A stretch of 29,338 bases of DNA from an uncultured Blautia sp. (GCA_934402155.1 CAKRTP010000007.1:1-29338), one strand, 5' to 3'; shown: positions 14,931 to 24,013, counted from the stretch's first letter. Made by a program: numbers and translations. The notes: generated by a model from the sequence alone, not told the origin.

Positions 14931-17264
14931 TCAGCCTGGAGTTCCACGTTCTACATCAAGCACACTTTCTATCTGACGAAGTTTTTCGATGAGAGAAGCC
15001 AGTTCTTCTTTGCTTCCAATCTCAAAAGTAACAGAAATCGTAGCTTTTTCCTGCTTATTAGTTCGACTGTTGATACTGCGCATATCTATCTTGCGCTCTG
15101 TAAAAACTTTTGAGATATCCACCAGCAGTCCGGTTCGGTTATTTGCAAACACCTGAAGATCTGCCATATATTTCTCGGAACCTTTATTTTCTGCCGGCTG
15201 CCATTCTGCCTCTATCAGACGGGACCGGTCTATTTCCGACATATTCAGCACATTTACACAGTCTGTCCGATGAATTGTGATTCCCCGCCCTCTGGTAACA
15301 AATCCAACAATTTCATCTCCTGGAATCGGACTACAGCACTTGGAAAAACGAACTGCAACATCATGAATACCTTTGACTACGATTCCACCCTTATTCTTAG
15401 TTACATGAAGTTTTTCCTGCTGCTCGCCTGCTGCCTCAAGAACCTGCTCATCTGTGAGATTCTTCTGGTTTTCCTTTTCATAAGCTTCCAGAAGTTTATT
15501 AAAGACCTGGCCTTCTTTCAGACCACCATGTCCGATCGCAGCCAGCACTGAATCCCAGTCACGGAAACCATATTTACGCATAACAGCTTCCAGAAACTGT
15601 GATTTCGTATAAGTACTGATCTTATATCCTTTGGATTTCGCATACTGTGCCAGCATATCTTTTCCTTTGAGGATATTATCTTCTTTAAGTTCTTTCTTAA
15701 ACCACTGATTGATCTTATTCTTGGCCTGCGTACTCTTGACAAGTTTCAGCCAGTCACGGCTCGGTCCCTGAGAATTCATAGATGTGATAATCTCAATTCT
15801 GTCGCCATTTTTGATCTGATATTCAATCGGAACAAGTTTTCCGTTAACTCTGGCACCTACCATTCGGTTTCCTACTGCGCTGTGCACACTATATGCAAAA
15901 TCAATCGGAGTAGAACCGTTTGGAAGAGTCTTTACATCTCCCTGCGGAGTAAAACAGTAAACACTGTCCGCAAAAAGATCCAGGTCATTCTTGAGCAGAC
16001 TCATAAATTCCCTGTTATCGGACATATCCTTCTGCCATTCCAGAATCTGACGCAGCCAGTTCAGCTTCTCTTCCTCACGTTTATCCACAGGAAGTTTGCC
16101 ATCAGAAGATTCCTTGTATTTCCAATGCGCCGCAATACCATATTCAGCAGTTTTATGCATCTCAAAAGTACGGATCTGAATTTCAAACGGCTGTCCGTTT
16201 GGGCCGATCAGCGTGGTATGCAGAGACTGATACATGTTAGCCTTTGGCATTGCAATGTAGTCTTTGAATCTTCCTGGAATCGGTTTATACATCTCATGGA
16301 TAACGCCAAGCGCCGCATAACAGTCCTTGACTGTATCCACCAGAATACGAACTGCAAACAGATCATAAATCTGGTCGATCGTCTTATCCTGATTGACCAT
16401 CTTCTTGTAGATACTGAAGAAATGCTTGATTCTTCCATCTACCTGAGCCTTGATCCCTGCATCATCCATATGCTGCTTGACCTGTTTTACAATGTTACCT
16501 ACAAATTCCTGCCGTTCACTCTTACGAAGTGCAACTTTTTTGACCAGATCATAATAGACATCCGGCTTAAGATATTTCAATGACAGGTCATCCAGTTCTA
16601 CCTTAATCTTGGAAATACCAAGACGCATGGCGATCGGAGCATAGATATCCATAGTCTCTCTTGCTTTTTCCTGCTGTTTCTCCGGTCTCATGTACTGCAG
16701 GGTACGCATATTATGAAGCCTGTCCGCAAGTTTGATCAGTATCACACGGATGTCCTTTGCCATGGCAAGAAACATCTTACGGAGATTTTCTGCCTGCTGT
16801 TCCACCTTATCTGCTGAATAGCTCAACTGTCCCAGTTTTGTCACACCATCTACAAGGAGAGCAACCTCAGCACCAAATTCCTTTTCCAATTCCTCACAGG
16901 TCATCCAGGTATCCTCTACAGAATCATGAAGAAGACCTGCAACAATTGTTTCCTTATCCAGCTCAAGATCAGCAAGTATAATCGCTACACACAATGGATG
17001 AATGATATACGGTTCCCCTGATTTTCTCTTCTGATCCTTATGTGCTTCTCTTGCCACCTCATAAGCCTTCTCGATCATAGAAATGTCTGTAGAAGGATGA
17101 TATTTCTTTACACTGGAAATCAGTTCATCGTACAAAACCTCCGGACTTGTAAAATCATTCATGGATTTTACTGCCGCATCTGCTTTTTTTACAGATTCCA
17201 GTTTTTCTTTTTCTACCTGATTCTGATTATTCTCAGGCTGTGTAACTTGTTTCTTCTCTGCCAT
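14931..17264 (-). CDS. rel: Bifunctional (p)ppGpp synthetase/hydrolase
   Basis: Long RSH protein that makes and degrades the alarmone (p)ppGpp in the stringent response. It has an HD hydrolase domain with YIIHP (86-90) and LLHDSVEDT (111-119, H113 D114 intact) and a synthetase domain with RIKHFFSIYKKM, RFKDYIAMPK and FEIQIRT. A TGS domain follows (about 430-490, VYCFTPQGDVKTLPNGS), then a helical/zinc-finger-like segment with FSKCCSPIPGDEIVGF and a C-terminal ACT domain (about 690-777). Both active sites look intact, so it is the bifunctional Firmicutes type. I start at the ATG at 17264 (AGGTGG about 6 nt upstream), giving 777 residues; an ATG eight codons earlier has a poorer context. It lies 57 nt downstream of apt, the classical order. 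Confidence 0.97.
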   Translation of the reverse strand: MAEKKQVTQPENNQNQVEKEKLESVKKADAAVKSMNDFTSPEVLYDELISSVKKYHPSTDISMIEKAYEVAREAHKDQKRKSGEPYIIHPLCVAIILADLELDKETIVAGLLHDSVEDTWMTCEELEKEFGAEVALLVDGVTKLGQLSYSADKVEQQAENLRKMFLAMAKDIRVILIKLADRLHNMRTLQYMRPEKQQEKARETMDIYAPIAMRLGISKIKVELDDLSLKYLKPDVYYDLVKKVALRKSERQEFVGNIVKQVKQHMDDAGIKAQVDGRIKHFFSIYKKMVNQDKTIDQIYDLFAVRILVDTVKDCYAALGVIHEMYKPIPGRFKDYIAMPKANMYQSLHTTLIGPNGQPFEIQIRTFEMHKTAEYGIAAHWKYKESSDGKLPVDKREEEKLNWLRQILEWQKDMSDNREFMSLLKNDLDLFADSVYCFTPQGDVKTLPNGSTPIDFAYSVHSAVGNRMVGARVNGKLVPIEYQIKNGDRIEIITSMNSQGPSRDWLKLVKSTQAKNKINQWFKKELKEDNILKGKDMLAQYAKSKGYKISTYTKSQFLEAVMRKYGFRDWDSVLAAIGHGGLKEGQVFNKLLEAYEKENQKNLTDEQVLEAAGEQQEKLHVTKNKGGIVVKGIHDVAVRFSKCCSPIPGDEIVGFVTRGRGITIHRTDCVNVLNMSEIDRSRLIEAEWQPAENKGSEKYMADLQVFANNRTGLLVDISKVFTERKIDMRSINSRTNKQEKATISVTFEIGSKEELASLIEKLRQIESVLDVERGTPG

Positions 17265-17321
17265 TATCTCCCACCTGCCTGCCCTCATTTAAATTTGCAT
17301 AAATTATCGGATTACTTCTGA

Positions 17322-17846
17322 CTATTTCCCTTCATATTTGATCACGGAAGCCACATCATAACCTGCAAGTTTCTCTCTGCCCTTCAATCCGGCAAGTTCT
17401 ATAAGAAAAACAACTTTTACAACTTCACCGCCAAGACTCTCTACGAGCTTGATAGCAGCCTCTACCGTGCCGCCTGTTGCAATAAGGTCATCTACGATCA
17501 CAACCTTCTGCCCCGGTTTAACAGAATCCTTATGCATCTCGATCACGGCACTGCCATATTCCAGATCATAGCTCTGAGAAACCGTTTCACACGGAAGCTT
17601 ACCTTTCTTACGAATCGGAACAAACGATTTATGAAGATTATACGCAATCGGCACTCCAAAAATAAAACCTCTGGATTCTGTTCCCGCAATCACATCAACA
17701 TCGACATCCTTAAGCCATGCCTGCATAGACTCGATTGCAAGCTGCAAACCATCTGCATCCTGAAGAACACTTGTTATATCACGAAAAATAATACCCGGTT
17801 CTGGAAAATCCGGAATGCTCCTTACATAATCTTCTAATTTTTTCAT
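17322..17846 (-). CDS. apt: Adenine phosphoribosyltransferase
   Basis: Purine salvage enzyme converting adenine and PRPP to AMP. At 174 residues it has the normal length. N-terminal IPDFPEPGIIFRDIT (11-25), the segment AGTESRGFIFG (54-64) and the PRPP-binding loop VVIVDDLIATGGT (115-127) are unmistakable. GGAGGT precedes the ATG at 17846. It is followed by rel, so salvage and alarmone metabolism share a transcript as in many Firmicutes. A good promoter at 17886-17914 lies in the gap after recJ. Confidence 0.98.
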   Translation of the reverse strand: MKKLEDYVRSIPDFPEPGIIFRDITSVLQDADGLQLAIESMQAWLKDVDVDVIAGTESRGFIFGVPIAYNLHKSFVPIRKKGKLPCETVSQSYDLEYGSAVIEMHKDSVKPGQKVVIVDDLIATGGTVEAAIKLVESLGGEVVKVVFLIELAGLKGREKLAGYDVASVIKYEGK

Positions 17847-17885
17847 ATATGCGTACCTCCGCCTTTTGTATAAATCTAGGTAATC

Positions 17886-17914
17886 AGTATATCACTTTTT
17901 TCAGGGGGAATCAA
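17886..17914 (-). promoter_or_regulatory. Sigma-A promoter of the apt-rel gene cluster
   Basis: TTGATT (17909-17914), a 17-nt spacer and TATACT (17886-17891) on the minus strand, about 40 nt before the apt ATG. There is no terminator hairpin after recJ, so apt may be transcribed both from here and by read-through. Confidence 0.75.
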
Positions 17915-17959
17915 TCTCTAAGCCGACAAGAGTCATGAAAATACAGGGAATTTCGACTT

Positions 17960-19672
17960 TCAGCAGTAATTTCGAATAACAGCCTGCAAAGTTTCACGCC
18001 CCTGATACACATTAATCTCCGGATAATATGTGACAGAAACTGTTTCCTTCTTCCCTACAAAGTCTGCAAATTTTTCTGCTTCACCAAAATATACCGCATC
18101 TACCTGTGTTCCTTCCATATCTTCCAGTTTCATCTTCGCTACATTCTGATTCTTTCCAAAAATTCTCAGATTTAAAACCCTCAGTCCCTTCTGTGCAAAA
18201 AGAGGCTTTGTATTTCCTTTGCCAAATGGTTCCAGAACCTTCAACTGTTCAGTGAGTTCTTTTGAAAGATATGATACCGGCATCGGCACATCGATTACAA
18301 TCTTCGGACACAGTTCTTCTTCTGTGAGTGTACAATTTGCATTCAGCTTTTCTCTGAACAGTTCAACGTTTTTTTCTTCTATCGAAAGTCCTGCTGCCAT
18401 CGGATGTCCGCCAAACTGCAGCAAAAGATCTCCACATTTTACCATTTCTTCATACATGGAATACGCTTCTATGGAACGTCCACTGCCTTTTACAGATGTT
18501 TCTCCTTTTGTAAGCACAAAAACCGGTTTATGATATTTTTCTCTGATCCTTCCTGCAATAATCCCTGCCAGACTTTCATGACAGTCCGGAAGATACACCA
18601 CAAGCACACGATCTTTATCCAGTCCTGTTTCTTCAATCAGACGAATTGCCTCTTCCTTTCCTTTTTCAGTCATTGCCTTTCGGCTCTGATTCAGCGCCAC
18701 AAGATCACCTGCCAGTGTTGCAGCTTTTGCCTCATCGCTTTCGCACAGAAGTTTTAACGATCTTGCAGCTGTATCAAGACGGCCGCTGGCATTTATACAC
18801 GGTCCAAGAACAAAACCAACATGATAGGCTGTAATCTCTGCTCCTTCCAGCTGATTTGCACGAATCAATGCCCGAAGCCCCGGTGTATGTGTCATTGAAA
18901 GCCGATGCAGGCCTTCTTTTACGATGATCCTGTTTTCCCCCTGCAGGTCCATAACATCACCAACTGTAGCAACAGCGGCAAGTTCTGTAAACTCCAAAGC
19001 TTCTCTTTGAGCAATTCCTGATTTTTCATACAATGCCCATATCAGCTTCCACGCAACTACTGCTCCACAGAGATTCTTGTTCGGATAATCACAATCTATC
19101 TGTTTCGGATTGATCACCGCATCCGCCGGTGGTATGATCCATTCTTTTCCATCGGCAGTTTCTCTGAATGGAATATCGTGATGATCCGTAATGACGACTG
19201 TAAGACCACGTTCTTTTGCATCTGCGATTTCTGCCGAAGCTGCAATTCCATTGTCACAGGTGATGATTGTATCAATCCCATCTTCTACTGCTTTCTGGAT
19301 CAATTGTTCATGAATCCCATAACCATCTTTGATTCTGTCCGGGATATAAGTATCCACCTCTGCTCCCAGCCGCTGAAATCCTTTCAACAAAATACAGGTT
19401 GAAGTCACACCGTCAATATCATAATCTCCTATGATCCTGATTTTTTTATGATCATTTATTTTCTCCTGAAGGATCTGCACGGCTTTGTACATATCCTTCA
19501 AAAGCCATGGCGACGGAAGTTCCTTTAAGGTCCCATGAAGATAAGTTCGAATATTTTCCGTCCCCTCCACATCTCTGTTACGAATCAGTCTCGCTATTAC
19601 AGGATCAATTCCAAATTCCTGACTGATTTTCTGAAAATCTGCCCGCTTTGCACAGACTACCCATTTTTCCAT
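17960..19672 (-). CDS. recJ: Single-stranded-DNA-specific exonuclease RecJ
   Basis: 5'-3' single-strand exonuclease of recombination and base-excision repair. DHH superfamily motifs are present: IGDYDIDGVTST (81-92), TCDNGI (138-143), ITDHHD (161-166) and the DHHA1 signature GGHPMAAGLS around 435. The C-terminal OB region reaches residue 570, close to the compact end of the family range. An AGGAG stands 8 nt before the ATG at 19672. It lies 85 nt downstream of secDF with a hairpin in the gap, and a secD/secF-recJ-apt-rel order is recurrent in Clostridia. Confidence 0.96.
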   Translation of the reverse strand: MEKWVVCAKRADFQKISQEFGIDPVIARLIRNRDVEGTENIRTYLHGTLKELPSPWLLKDMYKAVQILQEKINDHKKIRIIGDYDIDGVTSTCILLKGFQRLGAEVDTYIPDRIKDGYGIHEQLIQKAVEDGIDTIITCDNGIAASAEIADAKERGLTVVITDHHDIPFRETADGKEWIIPPADAVINPKQIDCDYPNKNLCGAVVAWKLIWALYEKSGIAQREALEFTELAAVATVGDVMDLQGENRIIVKEGLHRLSMTHTPGLRALIRANQLEGAEITAYHVGFVLGPCINASGRLDTAARSLKLLCESDEAKAATLAGDLVALNQSRKAMTEKGKEEAIRLIEETGLDKDRVLVVYLPDCHESLAGIIAGRIREKYHKPVFVLTKGETSVKGSGRSIEAYSMYEEMVKCGDLLLQFGGHPMAAGLSIEEKNVELFREKLNANCTLTEEELCPKIVIDVPMPVSYLSKELTEQLKVLEPFGKGNTKPLFAQKGLRVLNLRIFGKNQNVAKMKLEDMEGTQVDAVYFGEAEKFADFVGKKETVSVTYYPEINVYQGRETLQAVIRNYC

Positions 19673-19706
19673 TTATGTTTCTCCTTTTGCATTCCTGCAT
19701 AAAACA

Positions 19707-19743
19707 TATATTCCCGGAACAGAAATCCTGCCCCGGGAATATA
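19707..19743 (-). terminator. Intercistronic hairpin between secDF and recJ (partial terminator or processing site)
   Basis: Perfect 11-bp arms TATATTCCCGG (19707-19717) and CCGGGAATATA (19733-19743) have a 15-nt loop in which CAG and CTG can pair further. Only a weak T-run (GTTTT) follows on the minus strand. It may therefore attenuate or define an mRNA end rather than fully terminate. Confidence 0.6.
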
Positions 19744-19757
19744 CTTCATCTTATTGA

Positions 19758-22184
19758 TTATTCTTTTTTATTTTCTTTATCTGCTGCTTCTTTCGCCGCT
19801 GCTTCCTGTGCTGCAAGACGTTCTGCAACTCTCTTACGATTCTTTTTCTTTGGCTGATTTTTGTCCTTTTTACCAGACTGCTGTACATTCTGGTTGTTTT
19901 TGGACTGCTGCTCTCCGCTGTTTTTGGACACTGCCGCATTAGCAGCCAAAGCAGCCTTAGGAACCGGTTTTCTGTAGTAATGTTTCATTACCAGCCACAG
20001 AGCACCTGTAATACATACAGAAGAGTATGCGCCACAGATCACACCCGCCATCAGCGGAGCTGCAAATTCACGGATAGAAGACACACCCAGAACATACAGA
20101 ACTGCAACCATTATAAAAGTAGTAAAGGAAGTATAAATACTTCTTGTAAGAGTCTGTGTAATACTTTCATTTACAATCTCATCCAGATGATCCGGATTCT
20201 TTCTTCCTCGCATATTCTCGCGAATTCGGTCAAAGATAACGATCGTCGCATTAATAGAATAACCAACGATTGTCAGCATGCAGGCAATAAATGTATTACC
20301 CACTGAAATTCTGGAAATCGCATAAAATGCAAGGACGATCAGTACATCATGAAGCAATGCGAGAACTGCACTGCTCGCAAAACGGATGTCTTTGAAACGG
20401 AACCAGATGTACGCAAGCATGCAAAGTGTAGCTACAAGCACAGCCACGATTGCATCTCTTCTCATCTCAGAACTTACAGTAGCAGAAATACTTTCTGTTG
20501 TGATCAGGCTTTCATCCACACTGAACTTCTCAACCAGAGCTGCATTCAGTTTCTCTCGTTCCTCCTGAGACAGAGTACGTGTTTTGATAACTACCTGGTT
20601 TGTTCCGGATACTTTTGTCGGCTGTACATTCTTATCGCCGGTAACTTCTTCTACCATCGGTGTAACATCTGAATCAATCTGCTTGATATCCATATCTTCA
20701 TTAAATGTCACAGTTGTTGCTGTACCACCGGAAAAATCAAGTGCATAATTCAATGCAGTACCATCCATCTGATGATGAACTGCCATTGCAGCCGGACCAC
20801 TCAGGATCAGGATAATGGAGATGATAAAAAATGCTTTACGTTTTCCAACAAAATCCACAAATTTACGCTTCTTGGCACTTCCGTAAAATTTCGGGTCACG
20901 GATTCCCACAGCATACAGTGCATTTACAACCAGTCTCGATACTACCAGGGCCGTGAACATGGAAACCACGATACCAAGAGCCAATGTATATGCAAAGCCC
21001 TTAACAGTACCGGAACCCAGCCACATCAGAACCAGTGCAGCAATCAGGGTTGTGATGTTTCCATCAACAATCGCACTGAATGCTTTTGCAAATCCTGCCT
21101 TGATTGAAGTTCTTACGGAATTTCCTGCTGCAACTTCTTCCTGGATACGTGCATAAATGATAACATTGGCATCCACGGCCATACCAATGCCAAGGATGAT
21201 ACCTGCAATACCTGGAAGAGTAAGTGTGATATCAAATGCATTAAGGGTGATCAGTACGATCGCTGTATACAATACCAGCGCTATACCTGCAACCAGACCA
21301 GGGATACGATACATCAGTATCATAAAGATGATAACGATCACAAGTCCTATCAGACCTGCCATAACACTGGTAGAAATTGCCTCCTCACCAAGCTGTGCGG
21401 CAACTACACTGGAACGAAGTTCTTCAAGTTCAATACTCAGAGAACCGATACGGATGTAGGAAGCAAGATTCTGTGCTTCTTCCACATCTGACATACCTGT
21501 GATCTGTGCCTGTCCACCTGTGATTGCTTCGTTTACCTTTGGTGCGCTTAAAATCTGGTTATCATAAACGATTGCTATCTGTTTTCCGACATTTGCCTCT
21601 GTCGCTTCTGCGAATTTTGTCTTTCCCTCATCTGTAAGAGTCAGACTTACAGCATATTCTCTGGAACTGTTTTTGTCAGACTGAAAAGCACCACCCTGGG
21701 CATCCTTCACATCTGTACCTTCCAGAACTACTGATCCTGCTTCGCGGATCTCGTCCAGACTCCTTGCAAGTGCATAGCCGCTTCCCGTACTGGAAAAGTT
21801 TGCATTTCCATCATCATCTGCCTGTGTAATAAAACACAATGAACCAGGTTTTCCAAGATCATTCAGGATCTCATCCGCATCAGTAACTCCTGGAATTTCT
21901 ACTGCAATACGGTCGCTTCCTTCCTTGTACACCTGTGCTTCAGTACTGTACTGTTCTACACGCTTCTGGAGTTTGTATACAGTATCTGACATGTCTTCAG
22001 CACTTGGGTTACTGTCTTTTGCCTGATAGGTAATGCTGACACCACCTGACAGATCCAGACCGGTCTTGATGTTCTTTGCTGCACCAGTTCCTGTCGGTCC
22101 AAAACCAATACCGGCCGTGTAACACAGAAAGACTGTGATAATGGCGGTCAGGAGCAGTACAACGATTGCTCTGTTTTTCTTCAT
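19758..22184 (-). CDS. secDF: Fused SecD-SecF protein translocase subunit
   Basis: Proton-driven RND-type accessory to SecYEG that helps pull exported proteins across the membrane. One 808-residue chain holds SecD (about 1-445) with GLDLSGGVSITY (42-53) and six predicted helices, and SecF (from about 455) with ALDFSGGTATTVTF and six more. The last ~60 residues form a basic/Ala-Lys-Glu-rich cytoplasmic tail ending KEAADKENKKE, with polyQ/N/K segments not typical of SecDF. An AGGAAAGGA-type ribosome binding site follows the scfB stop by a few bases (24-nt gap), indicating co-transcription with the SCIFF maturase. Confidence 0.97.
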   Translation of the reverse strand: MKKNRAIVVLLLTAIITVFLCYTAGIGFGPTGTGAAKNIKTGLDLSGGVSITYQAKDSNPSAEDMSDTVYKLQKRVEQYSTEAQVYKEGSDRIAVEIPGVTDADEILNDLGKPGSLCFITQADDDGNANFSSTGSGYALARSLDEIREAGSVVLEGTDVKDAQGGAFQSDKNSSREYAVSLTLTDEGKTKFAEATEANVGKQIAIVYDNQILSAPKVNEAITGGQAQITGMSDVEEAQNLASYIRIGSLSIELEELRSSVVAAQLGEEAISTSVMAGLIGLVIVIIFMILMYRIPGLVAGIALVLYTAIVLITLNAFDITLTLPGIAGIILGIGMAVDANVIIYARIQEEVAAGNSVRTSIKAGFAKAFSAIVDGNITTLIAALVLMWLGSGTVKGFAYTLALGIVVSMFTALVVSRLVVNALYAVGIRDPKFYGSAKKRKFVDFVGKRKAFFIISIILILSGPAAMAVHHQMDGTALNYALDFSGGTATTVTFNEDMDIKQIDSDVTPMVEEVTGDKNVQPTKVSGTNQVVIKTRTLSQEEREKLNAALVEKFSVDESLITTESISATVSSEMRRDAIVAVLVATLCMLAYIWFRFKDIRFASSAVLALLHDVLIVLAFYAISRISVGNTFIACMLTIVGYSINATIVIFDRIRENMRGRKNPDHLDEIVNESITQTLTRSIYTSFTTFIMVAVLYVLGVSSIREFAAPLMAGVICGAYSSVCITGALWLVMKHYYRKPVPKAALAANAAVSKNSGEQQSKNNQNVQQSGKKDKNQPKKKNRKRVAERLAAQEAAAKEAADKENKKE

Positions 22185-22208
22185 CGTTCTTTCCTTTCCT
22201 GAATTATT

Positions 22209-23573
22209 TTATTCCGCTAATGCGGCCTTTATCATGATTGCGCACTCAACTCTCTTACGCTGAAGTTCGCATCCGATATCATAACTGCCATTAATGTCTT
22301 TCTGGAAATGATAAGCATTGGCAGCACAGCCGCCACTGCAGTAAAATCTTGCAAAACAGTCCTTACAGGATTCTTTCGTATATACATTACATTTGCTGAA
22401 ATCACATCGAACCTCCGGTCTTGTGATTCCCTCATCCACATTTCCCATGAGGAACTGTTCCTCACCAACAAACTGGTGACATGGATAAAAATCACCCCAT
22501 GGTGTTACTGCCAGATATTCTGTTCCTGATCCACATCCGGACAGACGCTTGTACACACAGGGACCACCGGTAAGATCGATCATAAAGTGGAAGAAATTGA
22601 AACCTTTACCAGCTTTTTCTCTGGCAATCATTTCCTTTGCAAGAGTATCATATTCTTCCATGATCTGTGGAAGGTCCTCTTCTCTGATCGCATAATCCTC
22701 TGTTTCCGGTGCAACTACCGGTTCAACAGAAATCTGTTTAAACCCGAGATCTGCCAGATGCAGGACATCCTTGGAAAAATCAAGATTGTGATGAGTAAAA
22801 GTACCTCTCACATAATATTTGTCCTGATTCCTGGATTCTGCAAATTTCTGGAATTTCGGAATGATCAGATCATAACTTCCTGCGCCCTTGCGGAACGGAC
22901 GCATAAAATCATGAACTTCCTTACGTCCATCTACACTGAGAACCACATTTCCCATTTCGCGATTACAGAAATCCATTACTTCATCATTAAGAAGTACTCC
23001 ATTTGTTGTAAGAGTGAAACGGAACTTCTTATTATGAAGCTTCTCCTGTTCTCTTCCGTATGCAACCAGGTCTTTGACTACCTGCCAGTTCATCAGAGGT
23101 TCACCTCCGAAGAAATCCACCTCCAGATTTCTTCTTGAACCGGAATTAGCAATCAGAAAATCCAGTGCTTTCTTTCCGACTTCGAAGGACATCAGTGCAC
23201 GTCTTCCGTGATATTCTCCTTCTTCGGCAAAACAATATCGACAGGCCAGATTACAGTCATGCGCAATGTGCAGGCACAGTGCTTTAACTACGGTCTGTCG
23301 ATTCTTGGTAAACTCTTCTATTACATTCTCATATGCATCTCTGGTAAAAAGCATTCCCTGTTCTTTAAGCTTCTCACACTCAGAAACAGAAGTGCGGATA
23401 TCCTCTTCCTGAAAACGTCCCTTTAATTCGGCAACAATTTCATCTTCCTTCAATCCCTCTTCCATATATGGAAGCACTTCGTATGTGACCAGGTCTACCA
23501 GATGAATGCATCCACTGTTTATATCCAGAACAATATTATATCCATTGTTCTGATATCTGTGAATCAGACTCAT
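22209..23573 (-). CDS. scfB: SCIFF peptide radical SAM maturase (thioether-forming)
   Basis: Radical SAM/SPASM enzyme predicted to form thioether cross-links in the ScfA peptide, as shown for CteB of Clostridium thermocellum. Order of parts: N-terminal RiPP-recognition (PqqD-like) region (about 1-85) and radical SAM motif HDCNLACRYC with cluster cysteines 107, 111 and 114. FGGEP and TTNGVLLNDEV come next, followed by a SPASM domain whose cysteines include SGCGSG, FYPCHQF and CKDCFARFYCSGGCAAN. I take the ATG at 23573 (MSLIHRYQNNGYNIVLDINS), where family homology starts, giving 454 residues. An ATG at 23675 would add 34 residues that run through the 36-nt repeat and look non-native. A GGAAAGGA site precedes the chosen start, at somewhat long spacing. 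Confidence 0.96.
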   Translation of the reverse strand: MSLIHRYQNNGYNIVLDINSGCIHLVDLVTYEVLPYMEEGLKEDEIVAELKGRFQEEDIRTSVSECEKLKEQGMLFTRDAYENVIEEFTKNRQTVVKALCLHIAHDCNLACRYCFAEEGEYHGRRALMSFEVGKKALDFLIANSGSRRNLEVDFFGGEPLMNWQVVKDLVAYGREQEKLHNKKFRFTLTTNGVLLNDEVMDFCNREMGNVVLSVDGRKEVHDFMRPFRKGAGSYDLIIPKFQKFAESRNQDKYYVRGTFTHHNLDFSKDVLHLADLGFKQISVEPVVAPETEDYAIREEDLPQIMEEYDTLAKEMIAREKAGKGFNFFHFMIDLTGGPCVYKRLSGCGSGTEYLAVTPWGDFYPCHQFVGEEQFLMGNVDEGITRPEVRCDFSKCNVYTKESCKDCFARFYCSGGCAANAYHFQKDINGSYDIGCELQRKRVECAIMIKAALAE

Positions 23574-23598
23574 CTTTTTGAAAATCCTTTCCTGAAAA

Positions 23599-23634
23599 CT
23601 TTTTAATAAAGCGGACACGTCCGCCTCAACCTCC
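23599..23634 (-). repeat. 36-nt repeat copy B with palindromic core
   Basis: Twin of the element at 14846-14881 (28/36 identical). The core GCGGAC-AC-GTCCGC (23611-23624) is a 6-bp inverted repeat, followed by a T-rich run on the minus strand, 26 nt before the scfB ATG. The location suggests an mRNA structure or protein-binding site rather than scfB coding sequence. Confidence 0.6.
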
Positions 23635-23742
23635 ATGAATCCCTCAATTCCAGAAGGACTTATTACGCTTTTCACACCAGATGCCGGCTGCTTTAGCAGA
23701 CAAATACTTCATTCATCTGGCTGAATTCTCGCGAAGCGTTTT

Positions 23743-23784
23743 TTATGTAATAGAAAAATCACGAAGTAATTTCCTGTTACATAA
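23743..23784 (-). promoter_or_regulatory. Inverted repeat in the scfA-scfB intergenic region
   Basis: TTATGTAA (23743-23750) and TTACATAA (23777-23784) are exact complements with a 26-nt centre. It directly follows (on the minus strand) the hairpin at 23788-23815. The region 23574-23836 holds no other gene that I can support. Confidence 0.35.
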
Positions 23785-23787
23785 GAA

Positions 23788-23815
23788 TAAGCAGCGGATT
23801 TCACTCCGCTGCTTA
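23788..23815 (-). terminator. Attenuator-like hairpin after scfA
   Basis: An 11-bp perfect stem (23788-23798 with 23805-23815, core AGCAGCGGA) and a six-base loop start 21 nt after the scfA stop. The following minus-strand bases (TCTTATG) are only moderately T-rich, so it is likely a partial terminator or 3'-end stabiliser. That would keep scfA mRNA above scfB mRNA. Confidence 0.7.
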
Positions 23816-23836
23816 ACTGATTACTCTGAATCTGCT

Positions 23837-23977
23837 TTATTTGTTCTCGCAGCTCTGATTTCCTACAGTACAGGAAGTTTTGCAAGCAGACTGGCAAGAT
23901 GTCTGACATTCACCACATCCACCCTTTTTCACTGTATTCTGCAGATTCTTTGTATTTAATGTTTTGATATGTTCCAT
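23837..23977 (-). CDS. scfA: SCIFF ranthipeptide precursor (six cysteines in forty-five residues)
   Basis: A 46-residue ribosomal peptide with the near-invariant SCIFF form: leader MEHIKTLNTKNLQNTVKKGG, then six cysteines at 21, 24, 28, 32, 36 and 43 in GGCGECQTSCQSACKTSC and TVGNQSCENK. Homologous peptides are cross-linked by the neighbouring radical SAM enzyme, joining Cys sulfur to Thr side chains. Thr34 and Thr37 are the candidate acceptors here, Thr37 being in the position of the one linked in the C. thermocellum peptide as I recall it. The start at 23977 is set by a perfect AAGGAGGT; a longer in-frame version from 24088 would run through the promoter. The mature product's function is unknown; a role in cell-cell signalling has been suggested for some clostridia. 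Confidence 0.97.
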   Translation of the reverse strand: MEHIKTLNTKNLQNTVKKGGCGECQTSCQSACKTSCTVGNQSCENK

Positions 23978-23985
23978 ATTATCAT

Positions 23986-23993
23986 ACCTCCTT
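23986..23993 (-). promoter_or_regulatory. Consensus ribosome binding site of scfA
   Basis: AAGGAGGT, fully complementary to the 16S 3' end, stands 8 nt before the ATG at 23977. It decides the start of scfA and predicts very high translation. Confidence 0.93.
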
Positions 23994-24013
23994 ATGTATA
24001 GTTGTCTGGGCAT

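Noticed and set aside
23681..23959. 92-codon plus-strand frame across the scfA-scfB gap
   Set aside because: Antisense to scfA and the hairpins, without a ribosome binding site.
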